Program-made: the position numbers and the translations under genes
Assembly: GCA_050248955.1 (NCBI GenBank)
Contig: JBFWRK010000001.1
Coordinates: forward strand, 692,654-756,653
DNA length: 64,000 bases
Direction: 5' to 3'
From: JBFWRK01 sp050248955
GTDB lineage: Bacteria; Actinomycetota; Acidimicrobiia; Acidimicrobiales; Ilumatobacteraceae
Part shown: positions 19,281 through 27,620 of the stretch, piece after piece
Layout of the letters: each line of letters begins with the position of its first letter
How positions within the stretch are numbered: position 1 is the first letter of the stretch
Notes under the pieces: model-generated
Seen by the model: the letters and a program-made list of their open reading frames with translations, nothing else
Told to the model about the DNA's origin: nothing
Databases searched by the model: none

Positions 19281-19532
19281 GTTGCCGACGGAGGGCGTTC
19301 GAACGCGATCCGCCAGGCGCTGCGAAATCTGTCCGCTGAAGTCGATCCTCAACAAGCGCTCGAGGACTTCCTCGCCGAATGGCAGGACGAAGCAGGGCCG
19401 TTCGACGATGACGCCGTCGCTGCGATGGCCCGACGCTATGGACTGCGATCCTCGATGTCGGGATCTCGATCTCGATCGGCCGCAGCACCAGTCGGCGAGC
19501 TCGCCGCGATTGCGCCTCCGCACGGGTTGTGA
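19281..19532 (+). pseudogene. remnant resembling a ribbon-helix-helix antitoxin
   Basis: In this frame GRSNAIRQALRNLSAEVDPQ resembles helix 1-2 of RHH (CopG/VapB-like) antitoxins, and ALEDFLAEWQDEAGPFDDDAVAAMARRYGL resembles their acidic C-terminal toxin-binding segment. The expected N-terminal beta-strand and a start codon with a ribosome site are missing, and the reading ends in a low-complexity tail. No partner toxin is recognisable after it. I read it as a decayed antitoxin; a chance match is possible. Confidence 0.35.
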
Positions 19533-19596
19533 CACAGAGACGTCCCCAACCGCCACCCCGCGGTCAGGGGCCGGTTTCAACAGCTGGTTGGCCGGA

Positions 19597-19884
19597 TCAT
19601 CGGGACTCGTCCTGGGGTGGCTGGATCTGGCGGACCATTCCAGCCGCGATAGGAACGTTCTGTTCGGCGATTGTCCATAGAAGCGCATGGTCGATCCGGT
19701 GATAGTGGTGGCTCAGTCGGTCGCGGATCTTGGCCATGTCGCTCCACGGGATCTCTGGATGCGCGTTTCGTAGATCGCTCGAGATGGACTTCGCCGCCTC
19801 GCCGAAGATCTCGATGCATCGCTCGAGCGGCTCACAGCGGGAGCGCGTCGCGGCGGATCTCGTGGTCGCGATCGAGCAGTGCAC
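19597..19884 (-). pseudogene. truncated HepT-like HEPN toxin
   Basis: The recognisable part (LERCIEIFGEAAKSISSDLRNAHPEIPW...MAKIRDRLSHHYHRIDHALLWTI) is the second half of a DUF86/HepT protein. It includes the RX4HXY ribonuclease/AMPylation motif RDRLSHHY. The first roughly 45 residues of the family are absent: the frame instead runs back into the end of the MntA-like gene. This looks like a deletion that removed the junction between the two genes. With its first helices missing the toxin is probably inactive. Confidence 0.65.
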
Positions 19885-20107
19885 CGGTCGACACGACGTC
19901 GACGCGGACGCCGAGCAGGTCCGCGAGATCCTCTTCGAGATGAATCAGATCGAGAAGAGAGCTGCCTGGTTCGAACTCCACCAGGAAGTCGATGTCGCTC
20001 GCGTCGGTGGCCTCGCCGCGGGCAACGGATCCGAACACCGCGATAGATCGGGCGTGCTGGCGACAAACCAGCGCGACGATCTGGTCCCGGTGCTGCTCGA
20101 CGAGCAA
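19832..20107 (-). CDS. MntA-like nucleotidyltransferase antitoxin
   Basis: This 91-residue minimal nucleotidyltransferase has a TTG start. The motif SIAVFGSVARGEATDASDIDFLVEF holds the GSxxxGxxxxxSDxDxxV signature with both catalytic Asp residues. Family antitoxins of the MntA type AMPylate the Tyr of the HepT RX4HXY motif. The protein looks complete, but it overlaps a HepT gene that has lost its N-terminus, so the pair may be an orphaned remnant near two tRNA genes. Confidence 0.75.
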   Translation of the reverse strand: MLVEQHRDQIVALVCRQHARSIAVFGSVARGEATDASDIDFLVEFEPGSSLLDLIHLEEDLADLLGVRVDVVSTGALLDRDHEIRRDALPL

Positions 20108-20338
20108 GCCAAGCGGAGAACCTGCAAGAGCCTCGTCACAGTCCTAGGCAACGAGACCCAGCAACCGCTGGTGGCTGTGGCGGTGCCAGCGTCCCATGCC
20201 GCGCTCGATGGCATGACATTGCTGTCGGGCGCCGGGATTCGACCCATCGTCGCCTGCGCATGTGCCAACAGCCGACGCCCAGCAGATCCATCGTCCACGA
20301 TGGCGACTCCGCCCTGTGCGCTGAGCCGGCTGGTGATG

Positions 20339-20413
20339 TGGTGCGCCCCCTGGGTTTCGAACCCAGAACCTGCGGATTAAGAGTCCGTTGCTCTGCCGTT
20401 GAGCTAGAGGCGC
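20339..20413 (-). tRNA. tRNA-Lys(CTT)
   Basis: On the minus strand GCGCCTCTAGCTCAACGGC opens the acceptor and D arms. The anticodon loop is CTCTTAA with anticodon CTT, and the T arm is CTGGGTTCGAAACCCAG. The acceptor stem pairs GCGCCTC with GGGGCGC. A discriminator A and an encoded CCA follow (20341-20339). Confidence 0.97.
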
Positions 20414-20466
20414 AGTTGCGGGCGGGAGTGTACGGCGCACGGAGCGCCGTACCCAACCGACCGCAT

Positions 20467-20545
20467 TGGGGTGAGCGAGGGGACTTGAACCCCCGGCCTT
20501 CAGGGCCACAACCTGACGCTCTAACCAGGCTGAGCTACGCCCACC
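20467..20545 (-). tRNA. tRNA-His(GTG)
   Basis: The minus-strand cloverleaf has anticodon stem TCAGG/CCTGA around TTGTGGC, anticodon GTG. The acceptor GTGGGCG pairs with CGCTCAC. An extra G at position -1 (20545) faces discriminator C (20470), the hallmark of tRNA-His. CCA is encoded at 20469-20467. Confidence 0.97.
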
Positions 20546-20705
20546 ATGAGGGCTGTCATTCTGGCACACGAAGCGCCAAGATCCTCCAGTTCGTTTCCGC
20601 TCGTCGCCGCGAGGTGGTCGGCGTAGCAGAGAGCCGGCGACGTCGGTGGCAGCGGAATCCATCGTGTAGTAGCCTTCCACCTACGTGATTCGTAGGGAGA
20701 CCCCA

Positions 20706-22076
20706 ATGTCGGCAACGGAATCCACGACCAACGAGCTCGCGGTGCGGGCTCGTGCGATCACCGCCCGCGAGCTGGGGGTGTACTCGGCGAACACGATCGG
20801 GTCGCAACGGGCGACAGAGCGGGCTCGCAAGGTGCTGCCCCTCGGCGTGCCGTCGAGCTTCCAGGCCTACGACCCGCATCCGATCGTCGTCCGCCGCGCA
20901 CAGGGATCGTGGATGGAGGACGTCGACGGCAACCGCTACGTCGACTACGACATGGGTTTCGGCGCGCTGTTCGCCGGTCACATGAACCCGATCGTCCGCA
21001 AGGCGATCGAGGCGCAGCTCGACGACGGCACGCTGTTCGTCACGCCGTGCGAGTCCAACGCCGACGTCGCCGAGATGCTCGCCGCGCGCTACGGGCTCGA
21101 CCTGTGGCGCTTCACGAACTCGGGCACGGAGGCGACGATGGACTCGATCCGGGTCGCGCGAGGCGTCACCGGCCGGGAGAAGATCGTCAAGGTCGAAGGT
21201 GGCTATCACGGGCATCACGACGAGGTGATGATCTCGATGAAGCCACCGCTCTCCGAGGCCGGCCCCGCTGATGCTCCACGAGCGATCCCGGCGACCGCCG
21301 GCATCACGCGTGCGGTGCTCGCCGACACCATCGTCATCCCGTACAACGATGCCGACGCGCTCGAGCGCGTGCTCGCCGCCGGTGACGTCGCGTGCTTCAT
21401 CGTCGAGCCGGTGATGGAGAACATCGGCATCTGCATGCCGCAGCCCGGCTACCTCGAGACGGTGCGGGCGATCACGCAGAAGTACGGCACGCTCCTGATC
21501 TTCGACGAGGTGAAGACCGGCATCACGGCGGGCTGGGGCGGCGCCACCGGGGCGCTCGGCGTGCAGCCCGATCTCGTCGCGCTCGCGAAGTCGATCGGCG
21601 GCGGTCTGCCGATCGGCGCGTTCGGCGGCAAGCGCGAGTACATGGACACGATCACGGCCGGGAAGGTGCTGCACCTCGGCACGTACAACGGCAACCCGCT
21701 GGTGATGGCCGCGGCCAAGGCGGTGCTCGGCGAGGTCTGCACACCGGAGGTCACGCAGGCCACCGTGGCGCTGAACCGCCGCTTGCTCGATCGCTGCCAG
21801 GCGACGATCGAGCGCTCCGGGCTGCCGGCGCACACGGTGCAGTTCGGAGCGAAGGGGTGCGTCACGTGGGCGCCCGAGCCGATCCGCAACTACCGCGACT
21901 ACAAGGCGACGGACTTCGACCTCGCGTACGCGCAGTGGATCCACGGCATCAACCGCGGTGTGCTGCTGCCCCCGGGGCTCGACGAGCAGTGGCTGATCTC
22001 GGTGATGCACTCCGACTCGGACGCGATGCACTACGCGGACGTGTTCGACGAGTTCGTGTCGGAGCTGACTGCCTGA
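20706..22076 (+). CDS. class III aminotransferase, glutamate-1-semialdehyde aminomutase-like
   Basis: This 456-residue PLP enzyme has an ATG start with TAGGGAG 6 bases upstream. The PLP-binding Lys is in LVALAKSIGGGLPIGAFGG and the cofactor Asp in LLIFDEVKTGITAGWGG; FTNSGTEATMDSIRVAR is the phosphate loop. The sequence is of the HemL group, but it is longer than typical HemL and carries an N-terminal extension (LAVRARAITARELGVYSANTIG). Its neighbours are tRNAs and recA rather than heme genes, so a HemL paralogue with another amine substrate is more likely than HemL itself. Confidence 0.8.
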   Translation: MSATESTTNELAVRARAITARELGVYSANTIGSQRATERARKVLPLGVPSSFQAYDPHPIVVRRAQGSWMEDVDGNRYVDYDMGFGALFAGHMNPIVRKAIEAQLDDGTLFVTPCESNADVAEMLAARYGLDLWRFTNSGTEATMDSIRVARGVTGREKIVKVEGGYHGHHDEVMISMKPPLSEAGPADAPRAIPATAGITRAVLADTIVIPYNDADALERVLAAGDVACFIVEPVMENIGICMPQPGYLETVRAITQKYGTLLIFDEVKTGITAGWGGATGALGVQPDLVALAKSIGGGLPIGAFGGKREYMDTITAGKVLHLGTYNGNPLVMAAAKAVLGEVCTPEVTQATVALNRRLLDRCQATIERSGLPAHTVQFGAKGCVTWAPEPIRNYRDYKATDFDLAYAQWIHGINRGVLLPPGLDEQWLISVMHSDSDAMHYADVFDEFVSELTA

Positions 22077-22077
22077 C

Positions 22078-22563
22078 GTGGCGCCGCCGCCGAACCACCC
22101 ACGGCACCGAGCGGCGACGCCGCAGCGCACTCGGCCGAGCTTCCCGACGATGGTCGGTCGCGGTGCGCTCCGCCGCTGCCCACTGTGCGGTGGTCGGGGC
22201 GGCTGGTTCCGTCAGTGGTGGCGCAAGGACGATCGTTGCCACACGTGCGGCTTCGCGTGGAACCGCAACACCGACGGGTTCATGACCGGCTCGATGACGA
22301 TCAACATCATCATCACGTTCGGCCTGATCTTCGCGGTGCTCGTCGTGATGACGATCGTGACCTACCCGGAGCTCCCCGTCGCGCCGCTCGTCGCGGTGCT
22401 GCTGGGGATCGCGGTCATCGTCCCGCTCGTGATCCACCCGATCACGTACACGCTCTGGCTCGCGGTCGACCTCGCGATGCGTCCACCGAGTGAGGCCGAA
22501 CTGGCGGACGCCGACGCGCACGCGCCTGCGGACGCCCGCCGCCGCCGGTTCGGTCGGACCTGA
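22078..22563 (+). CDS. DUF983 family membrane protein
   Basis: This 161-residue protein starts at a GTG one base after the aminotransferase stop; an internal ATG at 22150 would also be reasonable. CPLCGG and CHTCG form a zinc ribbon, then two hydrophobic helices follow (IIITFGLIFAVLVVMTIVTY and PLVAVLLGIAVIVPLVIHPI). This is the DUF983 layout, of unknown function and often near cytochrome oxidase or redox genes. It is coupled to the aminotransferase by position only. Confidence 0.78.
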   Translation: MAPPPNHPRHRAATPQRTRPSFPTMVGRGALRRCPLCGGRGGWFRQWWRKDDRCHTCGFAWNRNTDGFMTGSMTINIIITFGLIFAVLVVMTIVTYPELPVAPLVAVLLGIAVIVPLVIHPITYTLWLAVDLAMRPPSEAELADADAHAPADARRRRFGRT

Positions 22564-22590
22564 CGCGATTCCCCGTGGTTGGTCCTTGAT

Positions 22591-22604
22591 CGAACACTCG
22601 TTCG
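22591..22604. promoter_or_regulatory. LexA box upstream of recA
   Basis: CGAACACTCGTTCG fits the actinobacterial/Bacillus LexA consensus CGAAC-N4-GTTCG with both half sites intact. It lies 174 bases before the recA start and places recA under SOS control. Confidence 0.85.
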
Positions 22605-22777
22605 CAGTTACGCTGCTGTCATTCGAGCGACTCGGCAACTCTGACACACCCCCTTCGTAGGGTGCCGACCGAACGACTCGGGACCGTGAGATCCGGCCCC
22701 TACCGAACAGCAGGCAGGTCGGGCGACGTCCGACGATGGCAGGGACGGGCCGGTGGTCCGCCAGGAAAGGGAACGAC

Positions 22778-23821
<1,044 letters not shown>

Positions 23822-23968
23822 CTGTGCGGGTCACGGGTCGCAGCTCGCCGCCGTGGTGGGCTGCTGGCGATGGCAAATGGATCAGGACCCTGAGACGAGC
23901 GAAGTGACGCGGGTGGGTAAATGGTTGCGCCTCTCGCGTGCGGAAGGTTCGCGTCCGGCCGAGGGGGT

Positions 23969-24031
23969 GTGGGGGAACGGCCTCCGGCGGTTCCCCCACC
24001 GCTGGTCGAGCGGCTTTGCCGTTCGACCAGC
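23969..24031 (+). terminator. tandem hairpins after recA
   Basis: Two adjacent hairpins occur. GTGGGGGAAC (23969-23978) pairs perfectly with GTTCCCCCAC (23990-23999), and GCTGGTCGAGCGGC (24001-24014) pairs with GCCGTTCGACCAGC (24018-24031) with one G-T pair and a TTT loop. There is no clear T-run after either, as is common in high-GC actinobacteria. They probably end the recA transcript. Confidence 0.6.
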
Positions 24032-24084
24032 TTCAGGTCGTTCAGCGCCGCCGTAGGGCGGCTGCTAACGAGTTCGCCGGAACG

Positions 24085-24101
24085 GAGCGAGCGCAGCGAG
24101 C
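24085..24101. repeat. 17-bp repeat shared with the dapF-hflX gap
   Basis: GAGCGAGCGCAGCGAGC occurs here and again, identical, at 36578-36594. It is probably a short dispersed REP-like repeat of this genome. Confidence 0.6.
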
Positions 24102-24124
24102 GAGAGACGGCGATAGGCGACCGG

Positions 24125-24185
24125 TAGCCTCGTTCGCTGTATGACGGACAGGACGTACGTGCTGCGCACCTTCGGGAAGCTGTAA
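24125..24185 (+). pseudogene. miaB: native promoter and 5' end of miaB, cut off by the element
   Basis: A TAGCCT hexamer (24125-24130) is followed 10 bases later by ATG at 24141 and the reading MTDRTYVLRTFG, which is the expected MiaB start. After TTCGGG (24171-24176) the frame runs into element DNA and stops two codons later (AAG CTG TAA). The continuation CQMNEHDSERI is found 9.2 kb away in the current miaB. This 14-codon stub marks the left junction of the insertion. Confidence 0.9.
24171..24176. other. attL core
   Basis: TTCGGG at the left junction is identical to 33360-33365. Upstream sequence CGCACC is the native miaB half; downstream AAGCTGTAATTCTG is element-derived. With attR this gives a predicted original miaB of GCGCAC-C-TTCGGG-TGCCAG. 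Short core identity is normal for large serine integrases. Confidence 0.8.
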
Positions 24186-24201
24186 TTCTGAAGCTCCCTG
24201 G

Positions 24202-24214
24202 CTTAAGAGTTAAA
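24202..24214 (+). repeat. CTTAAG motif copy 1
   Basis: CTTAAGAGTTAAA lies 7 bases upstream of the TACCGT element of the next gene, over the expected -35/spacer region. It is one of four asymmetric copies in the element and a candidate operator. Confidence 0.5.
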
Positions 24215-24233
24215 GGGCGCCTACCGTGGGGGC

Positions 24234-24668
24234 ATGGACGACGTGGGCGAGCGGCTGGACCGGATCGAGGAGAAGCTAGCGACGGTGCTCCAGTTGCTAG
24301 GCCTGGCGCTGGCTGAGCGAGTCACTCGCCCAGACGTGCCGGACTTCATTGGCGGCCACGGAGGGGCGGGCGGAGCGGCGGGCGACGGTGGAGCGGCCGG
24401 TGGCGGCGGAGGGGCAGCCGGTGGCGGCGGAGGCTCGGGTGGGGTCGTCTACTACTCGGTCACGGCGGCGGCACCAGCGGCGCTACTCGATTGGCTGGAC
24501 ACGGAGGACGGGGCGATGGCTGGAGACCTTCGGGGCGACCTCCTCAGCGAGGACGAAGGCGTGCGGCGCTCAGCATGGGAGCGGTTGCGGGGCTGGATCG
24601 TGGAGCAATCGGTAGACCTCCCGGCGGCCGTGGGCGCCAGCGTCATCGGGGCGTGGCTCGGCGGGTAG
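24234..24668 (+). CDS. small coiled-coil / glycine-rich element protein
   Basis: This 144-residue protein has an ATG 6 bases after TACCGT, so it is probably leaderless. Residues 1-30 (MDDVGERLDRIEEKLATVLQLLGLAL) form a short coiled coil. Residues 42-72 are almost only Gly and Ala with a few Asp/Ser, and residues 75-144 are an acidic helical domain ending VGASVIGAWLGG. It is the only rightward gene of the element. The shape (coiled coil, flexible Gly linker, globular end) resembles accessory virion or scaffold proteins, but I do not recognise the family. Confidence 0.7.
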   Translation: MDDVGERLDRIEEKLATVLQLLGLALAERVTRPDVPDFIGGHGGAGGAAGDGGAAGGGGGAAGGGGGSGGVVYYSVTAAAPAALLDWLDTEDGAMAGDLRGDLLSEDEGVRRSAWERLRGWIVEQSVDLPAAVGASVIGAWLGG

Positions 24669-24683
24669 CGGGCGGCGCACTCC

Positions 24684-24697
24684 TCGCTTAAGTGTCA
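24684..24697 (+). repeat. CTTAAG motif copy 2
   Basis: TCGCTTAAGTGTCA lies 15 bases after the stop of the rightward gene and is identical over 14 bases to the copy at 31677-31690. Confidence 0.55.
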
Positions 24698-24716
24698 GGA
24701 CATAGAACGACGAAAG

Positions 24717-24753
24717 GCCCCCGCTCCGAGCCACGAGGGCCAGGGGCGGGGGC
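24717..24753. terminator. bidirectional terminator hairpin
   Basis: GCCCCCGC (24717-24724) pairs with GCGGGGGC (24746-24753), and outer GACG/CGTC bases extend the stem. It sits between the convergent rightward gene and the end of the long leftward gene set, and AAA precedes the left arm, giving a short U-run on the minus-strand transcript. Confidence 0.55.
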
Positions 24754-24807
24754 GGTTCGTCAGCGGGCCAGGAGGGGAGCCCCTAATCTCCCCACCGGCC
24801 AGCTAGA

Positions 24808-25053
24808 TCAGGTGTGGGCTCGGACCCTCGCTCGGGACTCCTCCCGGACGGCGGCCGAGCAGGCGGGGCAGAGCAGGCGGAGCGGCTCAGCGAAAGGCAG
24901 CGAGCAGCGGGCGCACGGGCCGCCCATGACGTGGCGGATGGCGGCGGGCTCGGGCTCCGGGTCTAGGTCGTCGGCCTCGTGCTCGTAGAGGTCGGTGGCG
25001 TCGGGCTCAAAGTCGTCCTCTGGGTCGGCCAGGAGGTCAGCGGTGGCTTTCAT
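24808..25053 (-). CDS. small acidic zinc-ribbon protein
   Basis: This 81-residue protein starts at the ATG in an ATGA overlap with the preceding gene. The N-terminal half is strongly acidic (DPEDDFEPDATDLYEHEADDLDPEPEPA). The C-terminal half has CARC and CPAC pairs forming a zinc ribbon (GGPCARCSLPFAEPLRLLCPACSAAV). The last gene of the leftward set. No known family; possibly a DNA mimic or adaptor, but that is a guess. Confidence 0.65.
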   Translation of the reverse strand: MKATADLLADPEDDFEPDATDLYEHEADDLDPEPEPAAIRHVMGGPCARCSLPFAEPLRLLCPACSAAVREESRARVRAHT

Positions 25054-25256
25054 GTTGCGGGCTCCAGTCGGGCGACACGAGCAGCGGTAGCGGCATCCAT
25101 GCACGGCGAGCAGCGGTGCGCCATCGTGCGGTAATTGCCCCAGCGGTCCAGCCAGGCGGGGCCCGGCTGATAGCGGCGGCAGGCGGGGCAATGCTTCGCC
25201 CCGGTGGCGGTCGAGAGCGGGCCCACGAGGGACCGGAAAGGCGGTGCAGCGCTCAT
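25050..25256 (-). CDS. small zinc-ribbon protein
   Basis: This 68-residue protein has CPAC near residue 23 and CSPC near residue 50, spaced as a zinc ribbon (AKHCPACRRYQ...AHRCSPCMDAAT). It overlaps both neighbours by 4 bases (ATGA), so it is translated with them. Family and role unknown. Confidence 0.65.
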   Translation of the reverse strand: MSAAPPFRSLVGPLSTATGAKHCPACRRYQPGPAWLDRWGNYRTMAHRCSPCMDAATAARVARLEPAT

Positions 25257-25981
25257 GGCGAAAGGAAGCCGTTGCTATTGATCTTCAGATAGCCGACGCC
25301 AGCGCCCGACGTGCGGCGGGCTTCCAGCTTGAAGACGTAGAGCCTCCCGAGCGGGTCGCCCCCGTCCACGGTGCCCGAGCCGTCCAGGTTGCCGGAAGCG
25401 GCGATCGGCGTGGAGGACGTGACGCCCGTGGCGGTGAAGAGGGTTTGAGCAGAGGCGCCGAATTCGGCCGCAGTGAAGCGGACATCGTGCGGCGAGCCAG
25501 CGGGCTCAAACGTGGCGGATGGCGTGGCATACAGAGCAGTCGCATAGACGTAGGCCTGAGCGAGCGTGAGCCACGTTCCGGTGCTCGTGACCGTGGGGCG
25601 GCCGTTCGCATCGTGCGGCACGTCCGGTGAGGGCGTCCAGGTAAATGGGGCGTATGGCGAGGTCTGGCCATCGGCGGACGTACCGAAGATGGGCCGCCCG
25701 GCGTCGTTCACCACTCGGATGCCATAGACGTTCGGGGCTATCTCACCCAGCGACACGAGAGCACGTCCCGTCGCTGGATCGTAGAAGTCGATGGCGGACT
25801 CTCGCCCGTCCGGCTGCACGCCGATACGGACGATTACTTGGCGATCGGAGTCGAGTAGTGAGAGCGTCCCGGCGCTGAGGCTGGAGGTCTGGAGACGGGG
25901 GGCCATCTCCATGGCCGAAAGGCGGCGCTTCAGGTCGTCCATTTCGGTCTTCAATGAGGCTGGAAGTGCGAGGTCTGCCAT
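25253..25981 (-). CDS. putative minor structural / tail-fibre-like protein
   Basis: This 242-residue protein begins with a short coiled coil (LPASLKTEMDDLKRRLSAMEMA), then beta-rich sequence typical of phage fibre or minor tail proteins (LSLLDSDRQVIVRIGVQPDGRESAIDFYDPATGRALVSLGE, NVYGIRVVNDAGRPIFGTSADG). The C-terminal part is Gly/Ser/Thr-rich with a predicted beta fold (ARRTSGAGVGYLKINSNGFLSP). It follows the small terminase by 3 bases. If it is a virion protein it would be the only candidate besides the capsid for a surface or host-range role. Confidence 0.6.
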   Translation of the reverse strand: MADLALPASLKTEMDDLKRRLSAMEMAPRLQTSSLSAGTLSLLDSDRQVIVRIGVQPDGRESAIDFYDPATGRALVSLGEIAPNVYGIRVVNDAGRPIFGTSADGQTSPYAPFTWTPSPDVPHDANGRPTVTSTGTWLTLAQAYVYATALYATPSATFEPAGSPHDVRFTAAEFGASAQTLFTATGVTSSTPIAASGNLDGSGTVDGGDPLGRLYVFKLEARRTSGAGVGYLKINSNGFLSP

Positions 25982-25984
25982 GGC

Positions 25985-26464
25985 TCAGGCCCTCATTTCG
26001 AGGTTGTCGGCGGCCATGAAGGCCGTCAGCTTCGACACGGGGGCCACCGGGCCGAGGCCGAGGCGGATACGCGACTCAGGCGAGAGTCCCAGGCGGTCCT
26101 CCAGCGTGGAGAGCTTGCCTTCTGTGGCGTCCACAATCTTCGCCAGGGGATGGGCGACCGGCTGGCCGGAGCCGCCGGGGCACGTCCAGCCCTCCACGGC
26201 GAGGATGGCCAGCATTTCCGAGCGTCTGGCGGTCAGATCGGCGTAGCGGGCGATCACCCGGGCATCGGTCGGCTTGTAGCCGGGCGAGGCCGACCAGACG
26301 GACTCATAGACCACGAGGGCGGCGGGGCTGAGCGGCTGAGGAGGGGCTGGAGGGGCGCTCGGGGTGGTGCGGGTGGCCGTGCGAGTAGCCGGGCGCATGG
26401 TGGGCTCACCACGGCGGCGAGAGGGGCGGTCATCGGCTCGGATGGCCTTTGGACGGGGTGCCAT
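25985..26464 (-). CDS. phage terminase small subunit, P27 family
   Basis: This 159-residue protein has a basic, Pro/Thr-rich N-terminus of about 45 residues, then the helical P27 core: VVYESVWSASPGYKPTDARVIARYADLTARRSEML, AHPLAKIVDATEGKLSTLEDRLGLSPESRIRLGLG. The final LGLSPESRIRLG is the P27 hallmark. Small terminases select the DNA to be packaged. A small subunit without a large one in the same element is the arrangement used by satellites that redirect a helper phage's packaging motor. Confidence 0.85.
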   Translation of the reverse strand: MAPRPKAIRADDRPSRRRGEPTMRPATRTATRTTPSAPPAPPQPLSPAALVVYESVWSASPGYKPTDARVIARYADLTARRSEMLAILAVEGWTCPGGSGQPVAHPLAKIVDATEGKLSTLEDRLGLSPESRIRLGLGPVAPVSKLTAFMAADNLEMRA

Positions 26465-26553
26465 TAGGGGGGTCCTTACGGTGGTCTTATGGGGGATTCA
26501 GGGCTGATATGGCTGTGAGTGTGCGAGGGCGAGTCGGGGTGTTGACGGGGCGA

Positions 26554-26940
26554 TTAGCGGGAACTTTCGCCCGGGCGAGAAACACGGGCCGATGCTTCGG
26601 CGCTCGTCTTCTTTACATGACAGGGTGAACAGAGGACCTGAAGGTTTAGGTCTGTATCTCGCCCGCCATCCACCAGAGCTATGCGGTGATCGACACGGAG
26701 AGCGGCGGCGGGGAAGGGCAGCGAGCAGGCAGCGCAGTCCCCAGCCCCAGCACGGCGCAGGGCCACACGCAGGCGGGCCGCAGCACCATCGCCCGAGGCC
26801 ATGCGAGCACGGCGAGCAGCCTGGCGGCCAGCCTCCTGGACTCTGGTATGGGCGGGGCAGCGGGCGGCCCCGCCCGTGGTAAGGGCAGGGCAGCCTGGCG
26901 AAAGGCACGGCTTCGGTAGGCCGGTCACTATCGCTCCCAC
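26554..26940 (-). CDS. HNH endonuclease
   Basis: This 128-residue protein starts at a GTG overlapping the preceding gene by 13 bases. N-terminal Cys pairs (CLSPGCPALTTGGAARCPAH) and CAAC/CSPC flank the HNH core LRVDHRIALVDGGRDTDLNLQVLCSPCHVKK, with DH, N and H in the right spacing. Such small HNH proteins near terminase genes assist DNA packaging or end cleavage in HK97-like phages. Position beside the P27 gene supports that role. Confidence 0.82.
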   Translation of the reverse strand: MGAIVTGLPKPCLSPGCPALTTGGAARCPAHTRVQEAGRQAARRARMASGDGAAARLRVALRRAGAGDCAACSLPFPAAALRVDHRIALVDGGRDTDLNLQVLCSPCHVKKTSAEASARVSRPGESSR

Positions 26941-27182
26941 GAGGGGATCGGGCGGGCGGGCAGGCCGATGGCCTTCACGGCGCCACGGATGCGGGCCTGT
27001 GAGGCCTCGTGGGCTTCACGGGCGGACAGTGGCGTCCGGGCCAGCGCACGAGCCGCCGAGTAGTCCAGGCGCTTCGCATCGGCCCGGCACGAGGGCGAGC
27101 AAAAACGCTGGGATTCGATCACCGGGTGGTAGGTCAGCCCGCAGTAGACGCAGGCTCGGGGCATGAGCATGGGGGCGCTCAC
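26928..27182 (-). CDS. small zinc-finger protein
   Basis: This 84-residue protein starts at a GTG overlapping the previous stop. CVYC and FCSPSC (residues 11-33) form a treble-clef-like zinc finger typical of small phage DNA-binding proteins (RACVYCGLTYHPVIESQRFCSPSCRADAKR). The rest is helical and basic. Role unknown. Confidence 0.65.
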   Translation of the reverse strand: MSAPMLMPRACVYCGLTYHPVIESQRFCSPSCRADAKRLDYSAARALARTPLSAREAHEASQARIRGAVKAIGLPARPIPSWER

Positions 27183-27532
27183 GACAGGCCCAGGGCGCTC
27201 ACGAGGCGGGCGGTAACGCTCTGCTCGGGGCGGTCATCGGGGCGGTACTCGTGGCGGACGCCTCCCACCATTAGGACCGATGGCGGGTCCGGGTAACGGC
27301 TCGCATAGAGAGCGTCGGCCAGGTCTCGCTCTAGCTGGCGGGCATCCTCACGGCGGCCCTCAGCCCGGGCCCGGTCCAGAGACTTCGCAATGGAGACGGC
27401 CATGGCTCGCTGCCATTGCGACTCGGTGTGGACGGGGCAGAGGTCGGGAGTATCGGTAATCGCTCGGTCGGTGCAATGCGGGGCAGAGCAGCGGCGAGGG
27501 GCGGACGTTTGACTCTTAAGGGTGGAACGCAT
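27179..27532 (-). CDS. small Cys-rich element protein
   Basis: This 117-residue protein has an ATG with AGAAGGAGA upstream. Cys/His residues in RRCSAPHCTDRAITDTPDLCPVH suggest a zinc site, followed by a charged helix (SIAKSLDRARAEGRREDARQLERDLADALY). One copy of the CTTAAG motif lies over codons 4-8, which may tie its expression to the element's regulator. Not recognised. Confidence 0.65.
   Translation of the reverse strand: MRSTLKSQTSAPRRCSAPHCTDRAITDTPDLCPVHTESQWQRAMAVSIAKSLDRARAEGRREDARQLERDLADALYASRYPDPPSVLMVGGVRHEYRPDDRPEQSVTARLVSALGLS
27508..27520 (-). repeat. CTTAAG motif copy 3
   Basis: CTTAAGAGTCAAA on the minus strand differs from copy 1 at one base. It lies within the first codons of the 117-residue gene. 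Confidence 0.5.
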
Positions 27533-27620
27533 TTCCGGTCTCCTTCTGGAGGTTGCGGGGGTAGGGGTGTGCCCTCACCCCGCCCCCGGTAGCCGCCGGG
27601 GACAGGGTGAGGGTGGAAGG

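Noticed and set aside
20339..20545. tRNA genes as attachment sites for an island
   Set aside because: No duplicated tRNA 3' end was seen in the window; the only supported att pair is in miaB.
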